Translations under genes and position numbers: made by a program
In this document: positions 18,503 to 27,014 of the stretch, in pieces
How the letters are laid out: each line of letters starts with the position of its first letter
Position numbering within the stretch: position 1 is the stretch's first letter
The notes under the pieces: generated by a model
The model's input: the letters and a program-made list of their open reading frames with translations, nothing else
Told to the model about the DNA's origin: nothing
The model's database searches: none
DNA from: Dryocola sp032051265
GTDB lineage: Bacteria; Pseudomonadota; Gammaproteobacteria; Enterobacterales; Enterobacteriaceae
Direction of reading: 5' to 3'
Assembly (NCBI GenBank): GCA_032051265.1
Contig: DAMBYU010000001.1
Location: forward strand, 806,001 to 870,000
Length of the DNA: 64,000 nt

Positions 18503-18826
18503 ATGGCGGTTGAAATTAAATACGTTGTTGTGCGAGAGGGGCAAGAAAAAATGTCTTTTGCCAGTAAAAAAGAAGCTGACGCCTATGACAAAATGCTCGA
18601 CCTGGCGGAAGTGTTAGGTGACTGGCTGCATCAATCCCCTGTTACCTTTGAAGAAGGGCAGAGCGACATGCTGGCAATGTGGCTGGCGGAAAACAAAGAG
18701 GTGCTCTCAACGGTGTTGAGGAGCGGTAAACTGCCGGACGCGGCGGCAACCGCCAGCGAACAAGAAACCCCGGATGAGGATAACGTTACCGCTCACCCTG
18801 GGCGTAAACGCACCAGGGCTGCGTAG
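18503..18826 (+). CDS. yebG: SOS-induced protein YebG
   Basis: Small soluble DNA-damage-inducible protein of 107 residues; its molecular function is not established. The N-terminal 75 residues (MAVEIKYVVVREGQEKMSFA onward) are well conserved in the family, and the C-terminal tail is low in complexity and ends in basic residues (GRKRTRAA). A LexA box ends 16 bases before the ATG, so expression should follow the SOS response. It reads away from purT. Confidence 0.95.
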   Translation: MAVEIKYVVVREGQEKMSFASKKEADAYDKMLDLAEVLGDWLHQSPVTFEEGQSDMLAMWLAENKEVLSTVLRSGKLPDAAATASEQETPDEDNVTAHPGRKRTRAA

Positions 18827-18899
18827 TCCCGCTTTAGCGCTTGCGCAATAACGGTTTTGTACCAGGCTTTTTCTGACAACCTGTCGTCAGGAGAACATT

Positions 18900-19244
18900 A
18901 TGAACAAAATCGGAGTTGCGCTTTGTGTAGCCTGTTTTTTCACAAGCTTTATCGCCTCTGCGGCGGAATCTAACAAAGTTAAATTTCCCCATTGCCAGAA
19001 TCTGGATGCAGATGCGGTTGGCGATAGCGTGAAGAACGACTATCAACAAAACCGTATCGTAAGCTGGCCCAAAGATCGTGAGAAACTCGGCCAGGCCGAT
19101 CCCGTTATCTGGGTGAACAGTAAAGAAATAACGGGTGAAAAGGGTCAATGGAAGGTGCCGCTGACGGTGCGCGGCATGAATACGGATATTCATTACACCG
19201 TGGTGGTCGATTGCAACGCTGGCACCGCAGATTATCAGTCCTGA
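18900..19244 (+). CDS. yebF: Secreted protein YebF
   Basis: 114-residue protein of the YebF family. In E. coli YebF is exported by Sec, crosses the outer membrane through porins and reaches the medium. Here a signal peptide is visible (MNKIGVALCVACFFTSFIAS, cleavage near SAAE), followed by a mature domain with two cysteines (FPHCQNLDAD and VVDCNAG) that form the family disulfide. A good ribosome-binding site (CAGGAG) precedes the ATG. The N-terminal part differs more from E. coli than the C-terminal part. Confidence 0.94.
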   Translation: MNKIGVALCVACFFTSFIASAAESNKVKFPHCQNLDADAVGDSVKNDYQQNRIVSWPKDREKLGQADPVIWVNSKEITGEKGQWKVPLTVRGMNTDIHYTVVVDCNAGTADYQS

Positions 19245-19247
19245 TCC

Positions 19248-19276
19248 TCGCGCCGGGTTTTCCCGGCGCTTCTCTT
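19248..19276 (+). terminator. Probable terminator after yebF
   Basis: Stem CGCCGGGTTTTCCCGGCG followed by a T-rich but imperfect tail (CTTCTCTTTG). It lies between yebF and yebE. Confidence 0.65.
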
Positions 19277-19360
19277 TGCGCATCTTTAGCATACTCAGAC
19301 AGTTCTTGACGCCCGTTCGCTTACTCTCAGCCAGTTAAGGGATAAATAAGGGTGCCTCTC

Positions 19361-20044
19361 ATGAGTAATTGGTTACAACAGATTCAATCTATGCTGGGCC
19401 AGACCGGCCTCTCCGGCCAACAGCCGCAGCAGCAGAATGGCGTAAACGGTCAGGCTCAGGGGTTAAGCAAACTGCTGGTGCCGGGCGCGTTAGGCGGGCT
19501 TGCCGGCCTTCTGCTGGCAAGCAAATCCTCCCGAAAATTATTAACCAAATATGGTACCAGCGCGCTGCTGGTAGGCGGCGGCGCCGTTGCGGGAAGCGTG
19601 CTGTGGAATAAATATAAAGAGCGCGTTCGCCAGACGCATCAGGATGAACCTCAATTCGGGCAGCAGCAATCACCGGTGGACGTGCGTACCCGTCGGTTAA
19701 TTATGGCGCTGGTGTTTGCCGCGAAAAGCGACGGACACATTGATGATAAAGAGCGTCAGGTCATTGAGCAGCAGCTAAGAGATGCAAATATCGAAGGCCC
19801 GGGGCGCACGCTGATTCAGGAAGCCATCGAAATGCCGCTCGATCCAAAACGACTGACGCAGGATGTGAAAAACGAGGAAGAAGCACTCGAAATTTATTTC
19901 CTCAGCTGTGCGGCAATCGACGTCGATCACTTTATGGAACGCAGCTATCTCAACGCGTTAGGCGATGAGCTGAAAATTCCGCAGGATGTGCGTGAAGGCA
20001 TCGAGCAGGACCTCAAACAACAGAAGCTAAGCCTGCCGGGTTAA
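19361..20044 (+). CDS. yebE: Inner-membrane protein YebE (TerB-like, DUF533)
   Basis: 227-residue member of the DUF533 family; the function is unknown, and in E. coli the gene responds to envelope stress through CpxR. A Gln-rich N-terminus is followed by a hydrophobic, Gly-rich membrane segment (LVPGALGGLAGLLLASKS and ALLVGGGAVAGSVLW) and a C-terminal TerB-like helical domain (LVFAAKSDGHIDDKERQVIE) with a conserved acidic patch. The start MSNWLQQIQ at 19361 fits the homologue better than the GTG at 19352. Confidence 0.93.
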   Translation: MSNWLQQIQSMLGQTGLSGQQPQQQNGVNGQAQGLSKLLVPGALGGLAGLLLASKSSRKLLTKYGTSALLVGGGAVAGSVLWNKYKERVRQTHQDEPQFGQQQSPVDVRTRRLIMALVFAAKSDGHIDDKERQVIEQQLRDANIEGPGRTLIQEAIEMPLDPKRLTQDVKNEEEALEIYFLSCAAIDVDHFMERSYLNALGDELKIPQDVREGIEQDLKQQKLSLPG

Positions 20045-20124
20045 CCCCGGCATTTTCCTCAAAAATCCACGTTTCGCTTGCAAGCCTGTCTGAATTTGCC
20101 ACCCTTACAGGGTGTTAACTAAAA

Positions 20125-22194
20125 ATGAATAACGACATGCCACCAAAAGCGCAAAAGATCCCCCACACCCTGCAACAGCATGGTGATACAAGAATCGACA
20201 ACTATTACTGGCTGCGTGATGACGATCGCGACAACCCGGATGTGCTCAATTATCTGCACGAAGAGAATGACTACGGGCAGCAGGTGATGGCAACCCAGCA
20301 GGCGCTTCAGGAGCGTCTGCTCAAAGAGATGGTCGATCGCATTCCTCAGCACGACGTTTCTGCCCCTTATACGCAAAACGGCTATCGCTACAGGCAGGTG
20401 TATGAGGCGGGCAACGAATATGCCATCTATCAGCGCCAGTCGGCGGTGCTTTCGGAATGGGACGAGTGGGATACCTTGCTCGATGCTAACCGACGTGCGG
20501 CCCACAGCGAGTTTTACACTATGGGCGGGATGGCGATAACGCTGGACAATACGATCATGGCGCTGGCAGAAGATTATCTGTCACGCCGTCAGTACGGGCT
20601 GCGCTTTCGCAATCTTGAAACCGGTAACTGGTATCCGGAGGTGCTCAGCAACGTCTCCACCAGTTTTGTCTGGGCGAACGATTCCTCCACGCTTTACTAC
20701 GTGCGCAAGCATCCAAAAACGCTGCTGCCTTACCAGGTCTGGCGGCATACCGTGGGTCATCCCTCAAGCGACGATCATTTAGTCTACGAAGAGAAAGACG
20801 ATACGTTTTATGTCAGCGTACATGGGACGACTTCGCGGCACTTTATTCTGATCCACCTCGGCAGCGCGACGACCAGCGAGGTGCTGTTGCTGGACGCTGA
20901 ATTACTGGATGCGGAGCCGCAGCGTTTTGCGCCGCGTCGTAAAGATCACGAATATACGCTCGATCACTATCAGCACAATTTCTATATCCGCTCTAACCGC
21001 GAAGGCAAAAACTTTGGCCTGTACCGCAGTAAAGTCCGCGATGAAAAGCAGTGGGAAGTGCTTATCCCGCCGCGTGAACACATCATGCTTGAAGGCTTTA
21101 CGCTGTTTACCGACTGGCTGGTGGTAGAAGAGCGTCAGCGCGGCCTGACCAGCCTGCGGCAAATCAACCGTAAAACGCGCGAAGTGACGGGGATTGCATT
21201 CGACGATCCGGCTTATGTCACCTGGCTTGGGTATAACCCGGAGCCTGAGTCTTCGCGGCTGCGTTACGGCTACTCATCCATGACCACGCCGGATACGCTA
21301 TTTGAGCTGGATATGAATACCGGCGAACGCCGGGTTATCAAGCAAACGGAAGTGCCCGGGTTTGATGCCGGTAACTACCGGAGCGAGCACCTTTGGGTGA
21401 CCGCGCGCGATGGAGTGCAGGTGCCGGTTTCGCTGGTTTACCATCGCAAACATTTCCAGCGCGGAAAAAATCCTTTGCTGGTTTACGGCTACGGCTCCTA
21501 CGGCAGCAGCATGGATGCCGACTTTAGCAGCAGCCGGCTTAGCCTGTTAGACAGAGGATTTGTCTTTGCCATCGCCCATGTACGTGGTGGAGGTGAGCTG
21601 GGACAGCAGTGGTATGAAGAGGGTAAATATCTCAAAAAGATGAATACCTTCAACGACTACCTTGACGTCTGCGATGCGCTTTTAAAGCAAGGCTACGGCG
21701 ATCCAAATCTTCTGTACGGTATGGGAGGCAGCGCAGGCGGCATGCTGATGGGCGCCGTGATTAATATGCGTCCTGAACTGTTCCATGGGGTCGTGGCGCA
21801 GGTGCCCTTTGTTGATGTGGTCACAACCATGCTCGACGAATCTATCCCGCTCACCACCGGGGAGTTCGAAGAGTGGGGGAATCCTCAGAACGAGGAGTAT
21901 TATTTCTATATGAAGCAATACAGCCCCTACGATCGGGTTACTGAGCAAGTCTACCCGCATATGCTGGTAACCACGGGTCTGCATGATTCACAGGTGCAAT
22001 ACTGGGAACCTGCAAAATGGGTGGCGAAACTGCGTGATAAGAAACGGGATGACAACCTGCTGCTGCTGTGCACCGATATGGATTCCGGGCACGGCGGGAA
22101 ATCAGGGCGCTTTAAATCTTATGAAGGCGTATCGCTGGAGTATGCCTTTTTGATTGCCCTGGCGCAGGGGACGCTGCCTGGGCGGACGGGATAG
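20125..22194 (+). CDS. ptrB: Oligopeptidase B PtrB
   Basis: Cytoplasmic S9A serine peptidase that cuts short peptides after Lys or Arg. The 689 residues consist of an N-terminal beta-propeller and a C-terminal alpha/beta-hydrolase domain. The catalytic triad is visible as Ser536 (MGGSAGGM), Asp621 (GLHDSQVQYWEP) and His656 (SGHGGKSG). E. coli PtrB begins at the position of Met5 here (MPPKAQKIPH), so 20137 is an alternative start; the weak ribosome-binding site fits 20125 slightly better. It is convergent with exoX. Confidence 0.96.
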   Translation: MNNDMPPKAQKIPHTLQQHGDTRIDNYYWLRDDDRDNPDVLNYLHEENDYGQQVMATQQALQERLLKEMVDRIPQHDVSAPYTQNGYRYRQVYEAGNEYAIYQRQSAVLSEWDEWDTLLDANRRAAHSEFYTMGGMAITLDNTIMALAEDYLSRRQYGLRFRNLETGNWYPEVLSNVSTSFVWANDSSTLYYVRKHPKTLLPYQVWRHTVGHPSSDDHLVYEEKDDTFYVSVHGTTSRHFILIHLGSATTSEVLLLDAELLDAEPQRFAPRRKDHEYTLDHYQHNFYIRSNREGKNFGLYRSKVRDEKQWEVLIPPREHIMLEGFTLFTDWLVVEERQRGLTSLRQINRKTREVTGIAFDDPAYVTWLGYNPEPESSRLRYGYSSMTTPDTLFELDMNTGERRVIKQTEVPGFDAGNYRSEHLWVTARDGVQVPVSLVYHRKHFQRGKNPLLVYGYGSYGSSMDADFSSSRLSLLDRGFVFAIAHVRGGGELGQQWYEEGKYLKKMNTFNDYLDVCDALLKQGYGDPNLLYGMGGSAGGMLMGAVINMRPELFHGVVAQVPFVDVVTTMLDESIPLTTGEFEEWGNPQNEEYYFYMKQYSPYDRVTEQVYPHMLVTTGLHDSQVQYWEPAKWVAKLRDKKRDDNLLLLCTDMDSGHGGKSGRFKSYEGVSLEYAFLIALAQGTLPGRTG

Positions 22195-22201
22195 CGCGTT
22201 A

Positions 22202-22861
22202 TCAGCTTTCCAGATAGTGCTTTAAGGTCATACGCAGATCCGGGGTAAGTTCCTTGATGTTGTTTAACATCCAGCGCAGGTAACCCGGATCGTCCTGCGC
22301 TATCTCTTCGATCTTTTTACCGCGATATTTACCAAACATCATGGTGCTGACCAGAGCAGGACGTCCGGTAATGGTCACCATCTGGTCCGGCGTCCAGCCT
22401 GATTCATCCATAATGCGAATCAGGAGGGCTGCGGTAATGTAGCAGTCGAAAAGGGCGCGGTGGTGGTGCAAACCCGCAGGCGTTTCGACGTCGAGCTTCA
22501 GGGACTTGTATAAGCCCATATTGCTGTATTTGATGCCCGGCCATAAACGGCGGGCCAGTTTCAAGGTACAAATCCACTCGCCGGGCATATCTGGCAGCAT
22601 GCGGCTATCGAAGCTGGCGTTGTGCGCGACATAATACGAGCTGCCGTGGTAGCGCGGAATAATCTCTTCAATCCACGGCTTATCGGCCACCATATCTTCG
22701 GTTATTTTGTGAATAGCCATGGCCTGATGGCTGATTGGACGGTCCGGGCGTACCAGGTCGCTCATCGGATTGATGATTCTTCCGCCTTCAATATCAACAG
22801 ACGCAACTTCCACCACGCCTCCCTGTAGCCCGCAGGTTTCCGTATCTATAACGCGCAGCAT
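22202..22861 (-). CDS. exoX: Exodeoxyribonuclease X
   Basis: DnaQ-family 3'-5' exonuclease used in mismatch repair and other DNA repair. The 219 residues show the DEDDh motifs: MLRVIDTETCGL (Exo I), VAHNASFDSRM (Exo II) and HHRALFDCYITAALL (Exo III), plus a C-terminal extension with FGKYRGKKIEEIA. It lies between ptrB (convergent) and holE on the same strand. E. coli K-12 has yobB between exoX and holE; it is absent here. Confidence 0.96.
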   Translation of the reverse strand: MLRVIDTETCGLQGGVVEVASVDIEGGRIINPMSDLVRPDRPISHQAMAIHKITEDMVADKPWIEEIIPRYHGSSYYVAHNASFDSRMLPDMPGEWICTLKLARRLWPGIKYSNMGLYKSLKLDVETPAGLHHHRALFDCYITAALLIRIMDESGWTPDQMVTITGRPALVSTMMFGKYRGKKIEEIAQDDPGYLRWMLNNIKELTPDLRMTLKHYLES

Positions 22862-22938
22862 AATGACTCCATTAGCTTATGATCGACTGAACAAAAAAAC
22901 TAAGCACTACCATTGCACAGTCGAGGGTGAGACTGGAT

Positions 22939-23169
22939 TTATTTCACTTTTGGCTCATAGGGCAGACGGGAAAGCGTGACAGAAGCTAAACGGTGAGCGA
23001 TTAATCTTTCCCGGAACCAGTTACGCAGACTTTCTGGCTGTTCGCGCTCGACGACTTCGGCGATCACCGGCATGTTATAGCGTTCTTTAAAGGCCACGCC
23101 TGCGGCGGCGAGATCGACATTCACCTTGTCCATTTCATCCAGGGGTAAATCGGCGAGATTGTAGTTCAT
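22939..23169 (-). CDS. holE: DNA polymerase III theta subunit HolE
   Basis: Small subunit that binds and stabilises the epsilon proofreading exonuclease in the polymerase III core. The 76 residues match E. coli HolE in length and over most of the sequence (EMDKVNVDLAAAGVAFKER and LIAHRLASVTLSRLPYEP); only the first ten residues differ. The start at 23169 (MNYNLADLP) has a good ribosome-binding site (GGAGGACAAC); the frame is open further upstream without homology. Confidence 0.95.
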   Translation of the reverse strand: MNYNLADLPLDEMDKVNVDLAAAGVAFKERYNMPVIAEVVEREQPESLRNWFRERLIAHRLASVTLSRLPYEPKVK

Positions 23170-23319
23170 GTTGTCCTCCGTCTTTGTCCTGGCAGAAGGT
23201 ACTGCGTGATGAACGCGAAGACAAGTTTTTACATGCATTGATAGCTGCTCTCAATTCGACTTGGCTGACGCCCGGCGTTATCCTTTTGTCGTTTCACATA
23301 ATAAAAAGGAATAGTTGAT

Positions 23320-23694
23320 ATGGCTTTCACCCTCCCACGAATCCTGACCGCGACGGCGTTTTTTGCTGCGCTCTTAGTTTCTCCTGCTGTGTTTGCACAC
23401 GCGCATCTTAAAACACAATACCCGGCTGCGAATGCAGCGGTAACGGCGGCGCCACAGGCCCTGACCCTCGATTTTTCAGAGGGGATTGAGCCAAATTTCA
23501 GCGGTGTGAACATCACCGGTCCGCAAGACGCCGCGGTGAAAACCGGTGCGGTTAAACGTAACGAGAAAGATAACAAACAGCTTATCGTGCCGATAGAAGA
23601 GTCGCTCAAGCCCGGCGAGTATCTTGTCGACTGGCACGTGGTGTCCGTTGACGGGCATAAGACCAAAGGAACTTATCACTTCTCCGTGAAATAA
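23320..23694 (+). CDS. yobA: Periplasmic CopC-domain protein YobA
   Basis: 124-residue CopC-like protein. A signal peptide ends at VFAHAHLKTQ, so the mature protein starts with the conserved histidine used for copper binding in the CopC family. Further conserved histidines are in VDWHVVSVDGHKTKGTYHF. It is followed after five bases by the membrane protein YebZ and then YebY, forming a copper-related operon. Whether it carries copper to CopD or serves redox balance in this organism cannot be told from the sequence. Confidence 0.94.
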   Translation: MAFTLPRILTATAFFAALLVSPAVFAHAHLKTQYPAANAAVTAAPQALTLDFSEGIEPNFSGVNITGPQDAAVKTGAVKRNEKDNKQLIVPIEESLKPGEYLVDWHVVSVDGHKTKGTYHFSVK

Positions 23695-23699
23695 AGGAG

Positions 23700-24569
23700 A
23701 TGCTGTCGGCGCTTTATATCACGCTGCGGTTTGTGCATTTTGCCGCTTTGATGGTGCTGTCTGGCAGTACTATTTGTAGCGTATTGCTTGCGGCCGCGTC
23801 GTTTAAAGCCGCCTTGAGTCGGCGGCTGGCGCAGCAATGCCACGCCGCCATCTGGCTGTCGGCGCTCAGCGCTATTCTGCTCCAGGCCGCGCAGGCTGGA
23901 TTAATGGGTAACGGCTGGGCCGATACCATTAATCCGCAAGTCTGGCTTGCGGTGTCCGGCACTCGCTTTGGTGAGGTCTGGCTGTGGCAGATTTTCCTTA
24001 GCGTTGTCACGGTTGCGGTCTTTTTACTTAAGCCGCGCGCGCTGCAGAGCGTATTGCTGATCCTGGCCGCCGCACAGTTAATCTTGCTGGCGGGCGTTGG
24101 GCATGCGGCGATGCGCGAGGGAGCTGCAGGCGCGTTCCAGCGTCTGAATCATGCCATCCATCTGCTTAGCGCTGCCTGGTGGGCGGGCGGCCTGTTACCG
24201 CTGCTGATGTGTATGCGCATGGCGCGAAAGCCGCGCTGGCGGCAGGCAGCTATCATGGCGATGATGCGTTTTTCACGCTACGGACATCTTGCCGTCGCGG
24301 CTGTGGTAGCAACTGGCGTTATCAACAGCCTGATGATCCTGGGCTGGGCTTTGCCGCTTGCGAGCAGCTATGTAAAATTGTTGCTGGTAAAGGTTGCCCT
24401 TGTAGCGGTAATGGTGACAATAGCGCTGGTCAATCGCTATGTGCTGGTACCGCGCTTTGCCAGTGCAGCAGCGCAAGGACGTTTTATTCAGCTAACCTGG
24501 CTTGAAGTGATTTTGTCGGCGGCGGTACTTCTCGCGGTGAGCGCCTTCGCTACCTGGGAGCCGTTCTAG
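23700..24569 (+). CDS. yebZ: CopD-family inner-membrane protein YebZ
   Basis: 289-residue polytopic protein with about eight predicted membrane helices and the CopD domain. Conserved membrane histidines are visible (LRFVHFAALM, GVGHAAMREG, LNHAIHLLSAAWWAGGLLP). It follows yobA with its ribosome-binding site (AAAGGAG) overlapping the end of that gene. By family it is thought to work with the CopC-type partner in copper passage across the inner membrane. Confidence 0.94.
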   Translation: MLSALYITLRFVHFAALMVLSGSTICSVLLAAASFKAALSRRLAQQCHAAIWLSALSAILLQAAQAGLMGNGWADTINPQVWLAVSGTRFGEVWLWQIFLSVVTVAVFLLKPRALQSVLLILAAAQLILLAGVGHAAMREGAAGAFQRLNHAIHLLSAAWWAGGLLPLLMCMRMARKPRWRQAAIMAMMRFSRYGHLAVAAVVATGVINSLMILGWALPLASSYVKLLLVKVALVAVMVTIALVNRYVLVPRFASAAAQGRFIQLTWLEVILSAAVLLAVSAFATWEPF

Positions 24570-24593
24570 CGGCATAAAGACTAAGAGAGATTC

Positions 24594-24932
24594 ATGAAAA
24601 AGAGTATTCTGTCGCTGTTATTACTGGCTAGCGGTACAGCCCTTGCAGCACCACAAATCATTACGGTCAGTCGTTTTGATATGGGTAAAGATAAATGGGC
24701 GTTTAATCGCGAAGAGGTGATGCTGAGCTGCAGGGCGAATCATGCTCTGTTTGTCATTAACCCCTCTACGCTGATGCAATATCCGCTCAATGAGGAAGCG
24801 GAACAGCAGGTTGCAAGCGGTAAGACCAGCGGACAGCCTGTTTCTGTGATCCAGGTCGAGGATCCAAACGCCCCGGGCAAAAAAATGAGTCTGGCGCCGT
24901 TTATCGAACGTGCCGCGAAATTATGTAAGTAA
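24594..24932 (+). CDS. yebY: YebY family protein (DUF2511)
   Basis: 112-residue exported protein with a signal peptide (MKKSILSLLLLASGTALAAP). The mature part is conserved in the family (REEVMLSCRANHALFVINPS and KMSLAPFIERAAKLCK) and has two cysteines that may form a disulfide. It is the last gene of yobA-yebZ-yebY, the copper-type cluster. Its biochemical function is not known to me. Confidence 0.93.
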   Translation: MKKSILSLLLLASGTALAAPQIITVSRFDMGKDKWAFNREEVMLSCRANHALFVINPSTLMQYPLNEEAEQQVASGKTSGQPVSVIQVEDPNAPGKKMSLAPFIERAAKLCK

Positions 24933-24961
24933 ATCCCGCAAGTCCCTTATTTTATCCATAA

Positions 24962-25004
24962 AAAACAGCAATATCCGTAACCCGGTTATTGCTGTTTTCA
25001 TTAA
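24962..25004. terminator. Terminator after yebY
   Basis: Long stem AAAACAGCAATA...TTATTGCTGTTTT (24962-24998), with A residues before and T residues after, so it could also end a leftward transcript such as an antisense RNA to SdsR. Confidence 0.75.
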
Positions 25005-25086
25005 AATAATTACCTGAAGCCCGGTTTTTTTCTGAACACTTTTGTGTCGGACTGGAAAACCTGCGCCGGTAATCTATTCTTAAGAG

Positions 25087-25189
25087 GCAAGGCGACTTAG
25101 CCTGCATTAATGCCAACTTTTAGCGCACGGCTCTCTCCCAAGAGCCATTTCCCTGGACCGAATATAGGAATCGTATTCGGTCTTTTTTT
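25087..25189 (+). ncRNA. sdsR: Small RNA SdsR (RyeB)
   Basis: The sequence from GCAAGGCGACTTAGCCTGCA to the final T run is nearly identical to E. coli/Salmonella SdsR, an abundant Hfq-dependent, sigma-S-controlled sRNA. The internal CGGCTCTCTCCCAAGAGCC hairpin and the terminator stem GACCGAATA...TATTCGGTC with a TTTTTTT tail are intact. A sigma-S-like -10 element (CTATTCT) sits just upstream at about 25073. Its position next to yebY is the one it has in E. coli, where the antisense RNA SraC (RyeA) is transcribed across it from the other strand; a leftward hairpin at 24962-25004 could end such a transcript here. Confidence 0.93.
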
Positions 25190-25411
25190 ATCTGTATGAA
25201 ATAGAAAGGCTTTTACAGTTTATCCTTAAACTTTCCTGAAAAATTTCCGCGCCCTCATATTTGCTTTAAACCATAACATACTCTGCACAGAGCCCGTCCA
25301 GGTATTTTTTGTCAATTGTTAACTTTTTGTGTCGCGGCAACGGTTGCGCAAAGTCGCTGAGGCCTTAGTGATGACCGGCGAACGCACTGGCGGGGGCCCG
25401 GGACAGGAGAG

Positions 25412-25780
25412 TTACGCGTCTGGTTTCTTATATCGCGGCAGCTGCGTTATCTGATAGGTGCTCGTGCTCAGCACTGTGCATCTGTCAGGCACCGGATTTC
25501 CCGAATAGAACAGGAAATACTTCAGCTCCTCCGGGAAGAAAACCAGATCGTCGCCGTTCTGAAAGCTGGTGATGCGAAACGGTACGTCGCTCTTCGTTCT
25601 GGTCTTTTTTATCCCTGAAGCAATCATGAAATGATCGTCCCACTTCATCGTCGAGAGATTATATTTAAACCGCGATATGACAACATTTTTTCGCAATGAG
25701 CATGAAAGCTGGGTGGCCGTCGCAGCAAATGCCGACGACTGGAAGAAACCTAGCAGGCTGATTAAAAGGATGAGTTTCAT
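25412..25780 (-). CDS. Hypothetical exported protein, 122 residues
   Basis: I do not recognise a family. The start at 25780 follows a Shine-Dalgarno (TGAGG) and gives a clear signal peptide (MKLILLISLLGFFQSSAFAA, cleavage after AFA). The mature part of about 103 residues has two cysteines (QLSCSLRKN and PDRCTVLS), which would suit one periplasmic disulfide, many beta-prone and aromatic residues, and a basic C-terminus (PRYKKPDA). It stands alone, reading toward SdsR, at the start of the variable block between yebY and pphA. A periplasmic role is inferred only from the signal peptide. Confidence 0.75.
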   Translation of the reverse strand: MKLILLISLLGFFQSSAFAATATQLSCSLRKNVVISRFKYNLSTMKWDDHFMIASGIKKTRTKSDVPFRITSFQNGDDLVFFPEELKYFLFYSGNPVPDRCTVLSTSTYQITQLPRYKKPDA

Positions 25781-25970
25781 GATACGCCTCATTTTAGAAA
25801 ACTTGTGTGGCAAAAATAACACGAAGCATGCGCTCGAAAAATTTCCTGCAGCCCGCGCGAGTGGAATTGAGATAGTCTATTATTTATAGTTAGTTATGTA
25901 CAAGTGCAGCACACTATCTGCAGTCACCTTACTGGCGCATGATGCGTTTGAGAAACCAGACGAGGTAAAG

Positions 25971-26144
25971 ATGAGCATTGAGGAACAAAAGCGCAAAGCC
26001 GAAGCGGAAATCTCCACTCTGATCTCAAAAAAGATCGCCGAGTTACGGAAAAAATCGGCTATGGAAGTCTCTGAAATTGAGTTTACGCCTCGTGAGACTA
26101 TGGCTGGGCTTGAAGGGTATGACATTAAAATTAAGCTCATATAA
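25971..26144 (+). CDS. Small hypothetical protein, 57 residues
   Basis: ATG at 25971 follows a strong ribosome-binding site (CGAGGTAAAG). The product starts with a charged amphipathic helix (MSIEEQKRKAEAEISTLISK), likely coiled coil, and ends in a short beta-prone tail (AGLEGYDIKIKLI). The open frame runs another 75 bases upstream, but the site before 25971 decides the start. A good terminator follows at once, which supports a real short transcript. I do not recognise a function; it is likely cytoplasmic. Confidence 0.7.
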   Translation: MSIEEQKRKAEAEISTLISKKIAELRKKSAMEVSEIEFTPRETMAGLEGYDIKIKLI

Positions 26145-26155
26145 ATTTCCTGTCT

Positions 26156-26187
26156 AAAAAATGGTCGCTACGGCGGCCTTTTTTATG
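26156..26187 (+). terminator. Terminator after the 57-residue protein gene
   Basis: AAAAAATGGTCGCTACGGCGGCC followed by TTTTTT; stem GGTCGC/GCGGCC with a short loop. Confidence 0.8.
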
Positions 26188-26266
26188 ACTATTCTTTATT
26201 ATTCCTGAAGGCCGTAAATCGTCTCAGGCTGGAAAAATTCTGGATAAATAATGGAGAGTCGCAGCC

Positions 26267-26764
26267 ATGAACACATCAACATCAGTAGCCAACGAGCTGG
26301 GAAAGTTGTTGATTGAGAAAAAATTATTTTTGACCACCGCTGAATCCTGCACCGGCGGACACATAGCTTCAACTTTATGCGCAGCAGGTGATACGCCCTT
26401 GTTTTATGGCACAGGGTTTGTGACCTTTAACGACGATGCAAAAAAAACGGTCCTGGGCGTAAGCGCTGAAACGCTTGAGAAATACACGGCAGTAAGCGGC
26501 CAGACGGTATCGGAGATGTCAACCGGCGCATTACGCTGCGCGCGCGCGGATGCAAGCATTGCGGTCAGCGGCTATGCCGGACCGGAGGGGGGAGAAGATG
26601 GCACGCCGGCAGGTACCGTATGGTTTGCATGGCAGCTGCCTGAATCAAAGATTTATATAAAGACAGCGCATTTCACAGGTGATTGTGAGGCGGTAATTGC
26701 GCAGGCCACAGATTATGCCCTCGCTGAAATGTTGATATTACTGAAACAGAACAACCCGGCTTAA
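26267..26764 (+). CDS. CinA C-terminal family amidohydrolase (PncC/YdeJ-like)
   Basis: 165-residue stand-alone CinA C-terminal domain. Members deamidate nicotinamide mononucleotide in NAD salvage, or are inactive relatives such as E. coli YdeJ. The family signature is present: LFLTTAESCTGGHIASTLC near residues 20-38 with the catalytic-type Ser/Cys region, GYAGPEGGEDGTPAGTVWFA near residues 105-124, and a nearby conserved Thr. I cannot tell PncC from a YdeJ-type paralogue with certainty. It is flanked by its own promoter gap and no partner gene. Confidence 0.85.
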   Translation: MNTSTSVANELGKLLIEKKLFLTTAESCTGGHIASTLCAAGDTPLFYGTGFVTFNDDAKKTVLGVSAETLEKYTAVSGQTVSEMSTGALRCARADASIAVSGYAGPEGGEDGTPAGTVWFAWQLPESKIYIKTAHFTGDCEAVIAQATDYALAEMLILLKQNNPA

Positions 26765-27014
26765 TAGTGCAAGGCGATTTTTATTTTTGCCAGCGCTATA
26801 AATATAAGCAGGTCACAAATAAATTATTAAGAGATGGCCTGCTGTAATAAATATATCTTTAGTGATGAGTAAAATAAAAGGCAATCCTGTTAATGAAAAC
26901 AGGATTGCCAGTAGCGGTAAGTTTACCTTACTGAATAGTTAACTTTACTGTTACTCATGCGCAAGCGAGAAGCCTGATAGCTTAAGCTCAGCGGCATGCT
27001 TAAGGAAGATGTAG

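Noticed and set aside
18900..24932. Possible insertion sequence or prophage genes near yebF-yebY
   Set aside because: All genes have E. coli counterparts in the same order; no transposase, integrase or terminal repeats were seen.
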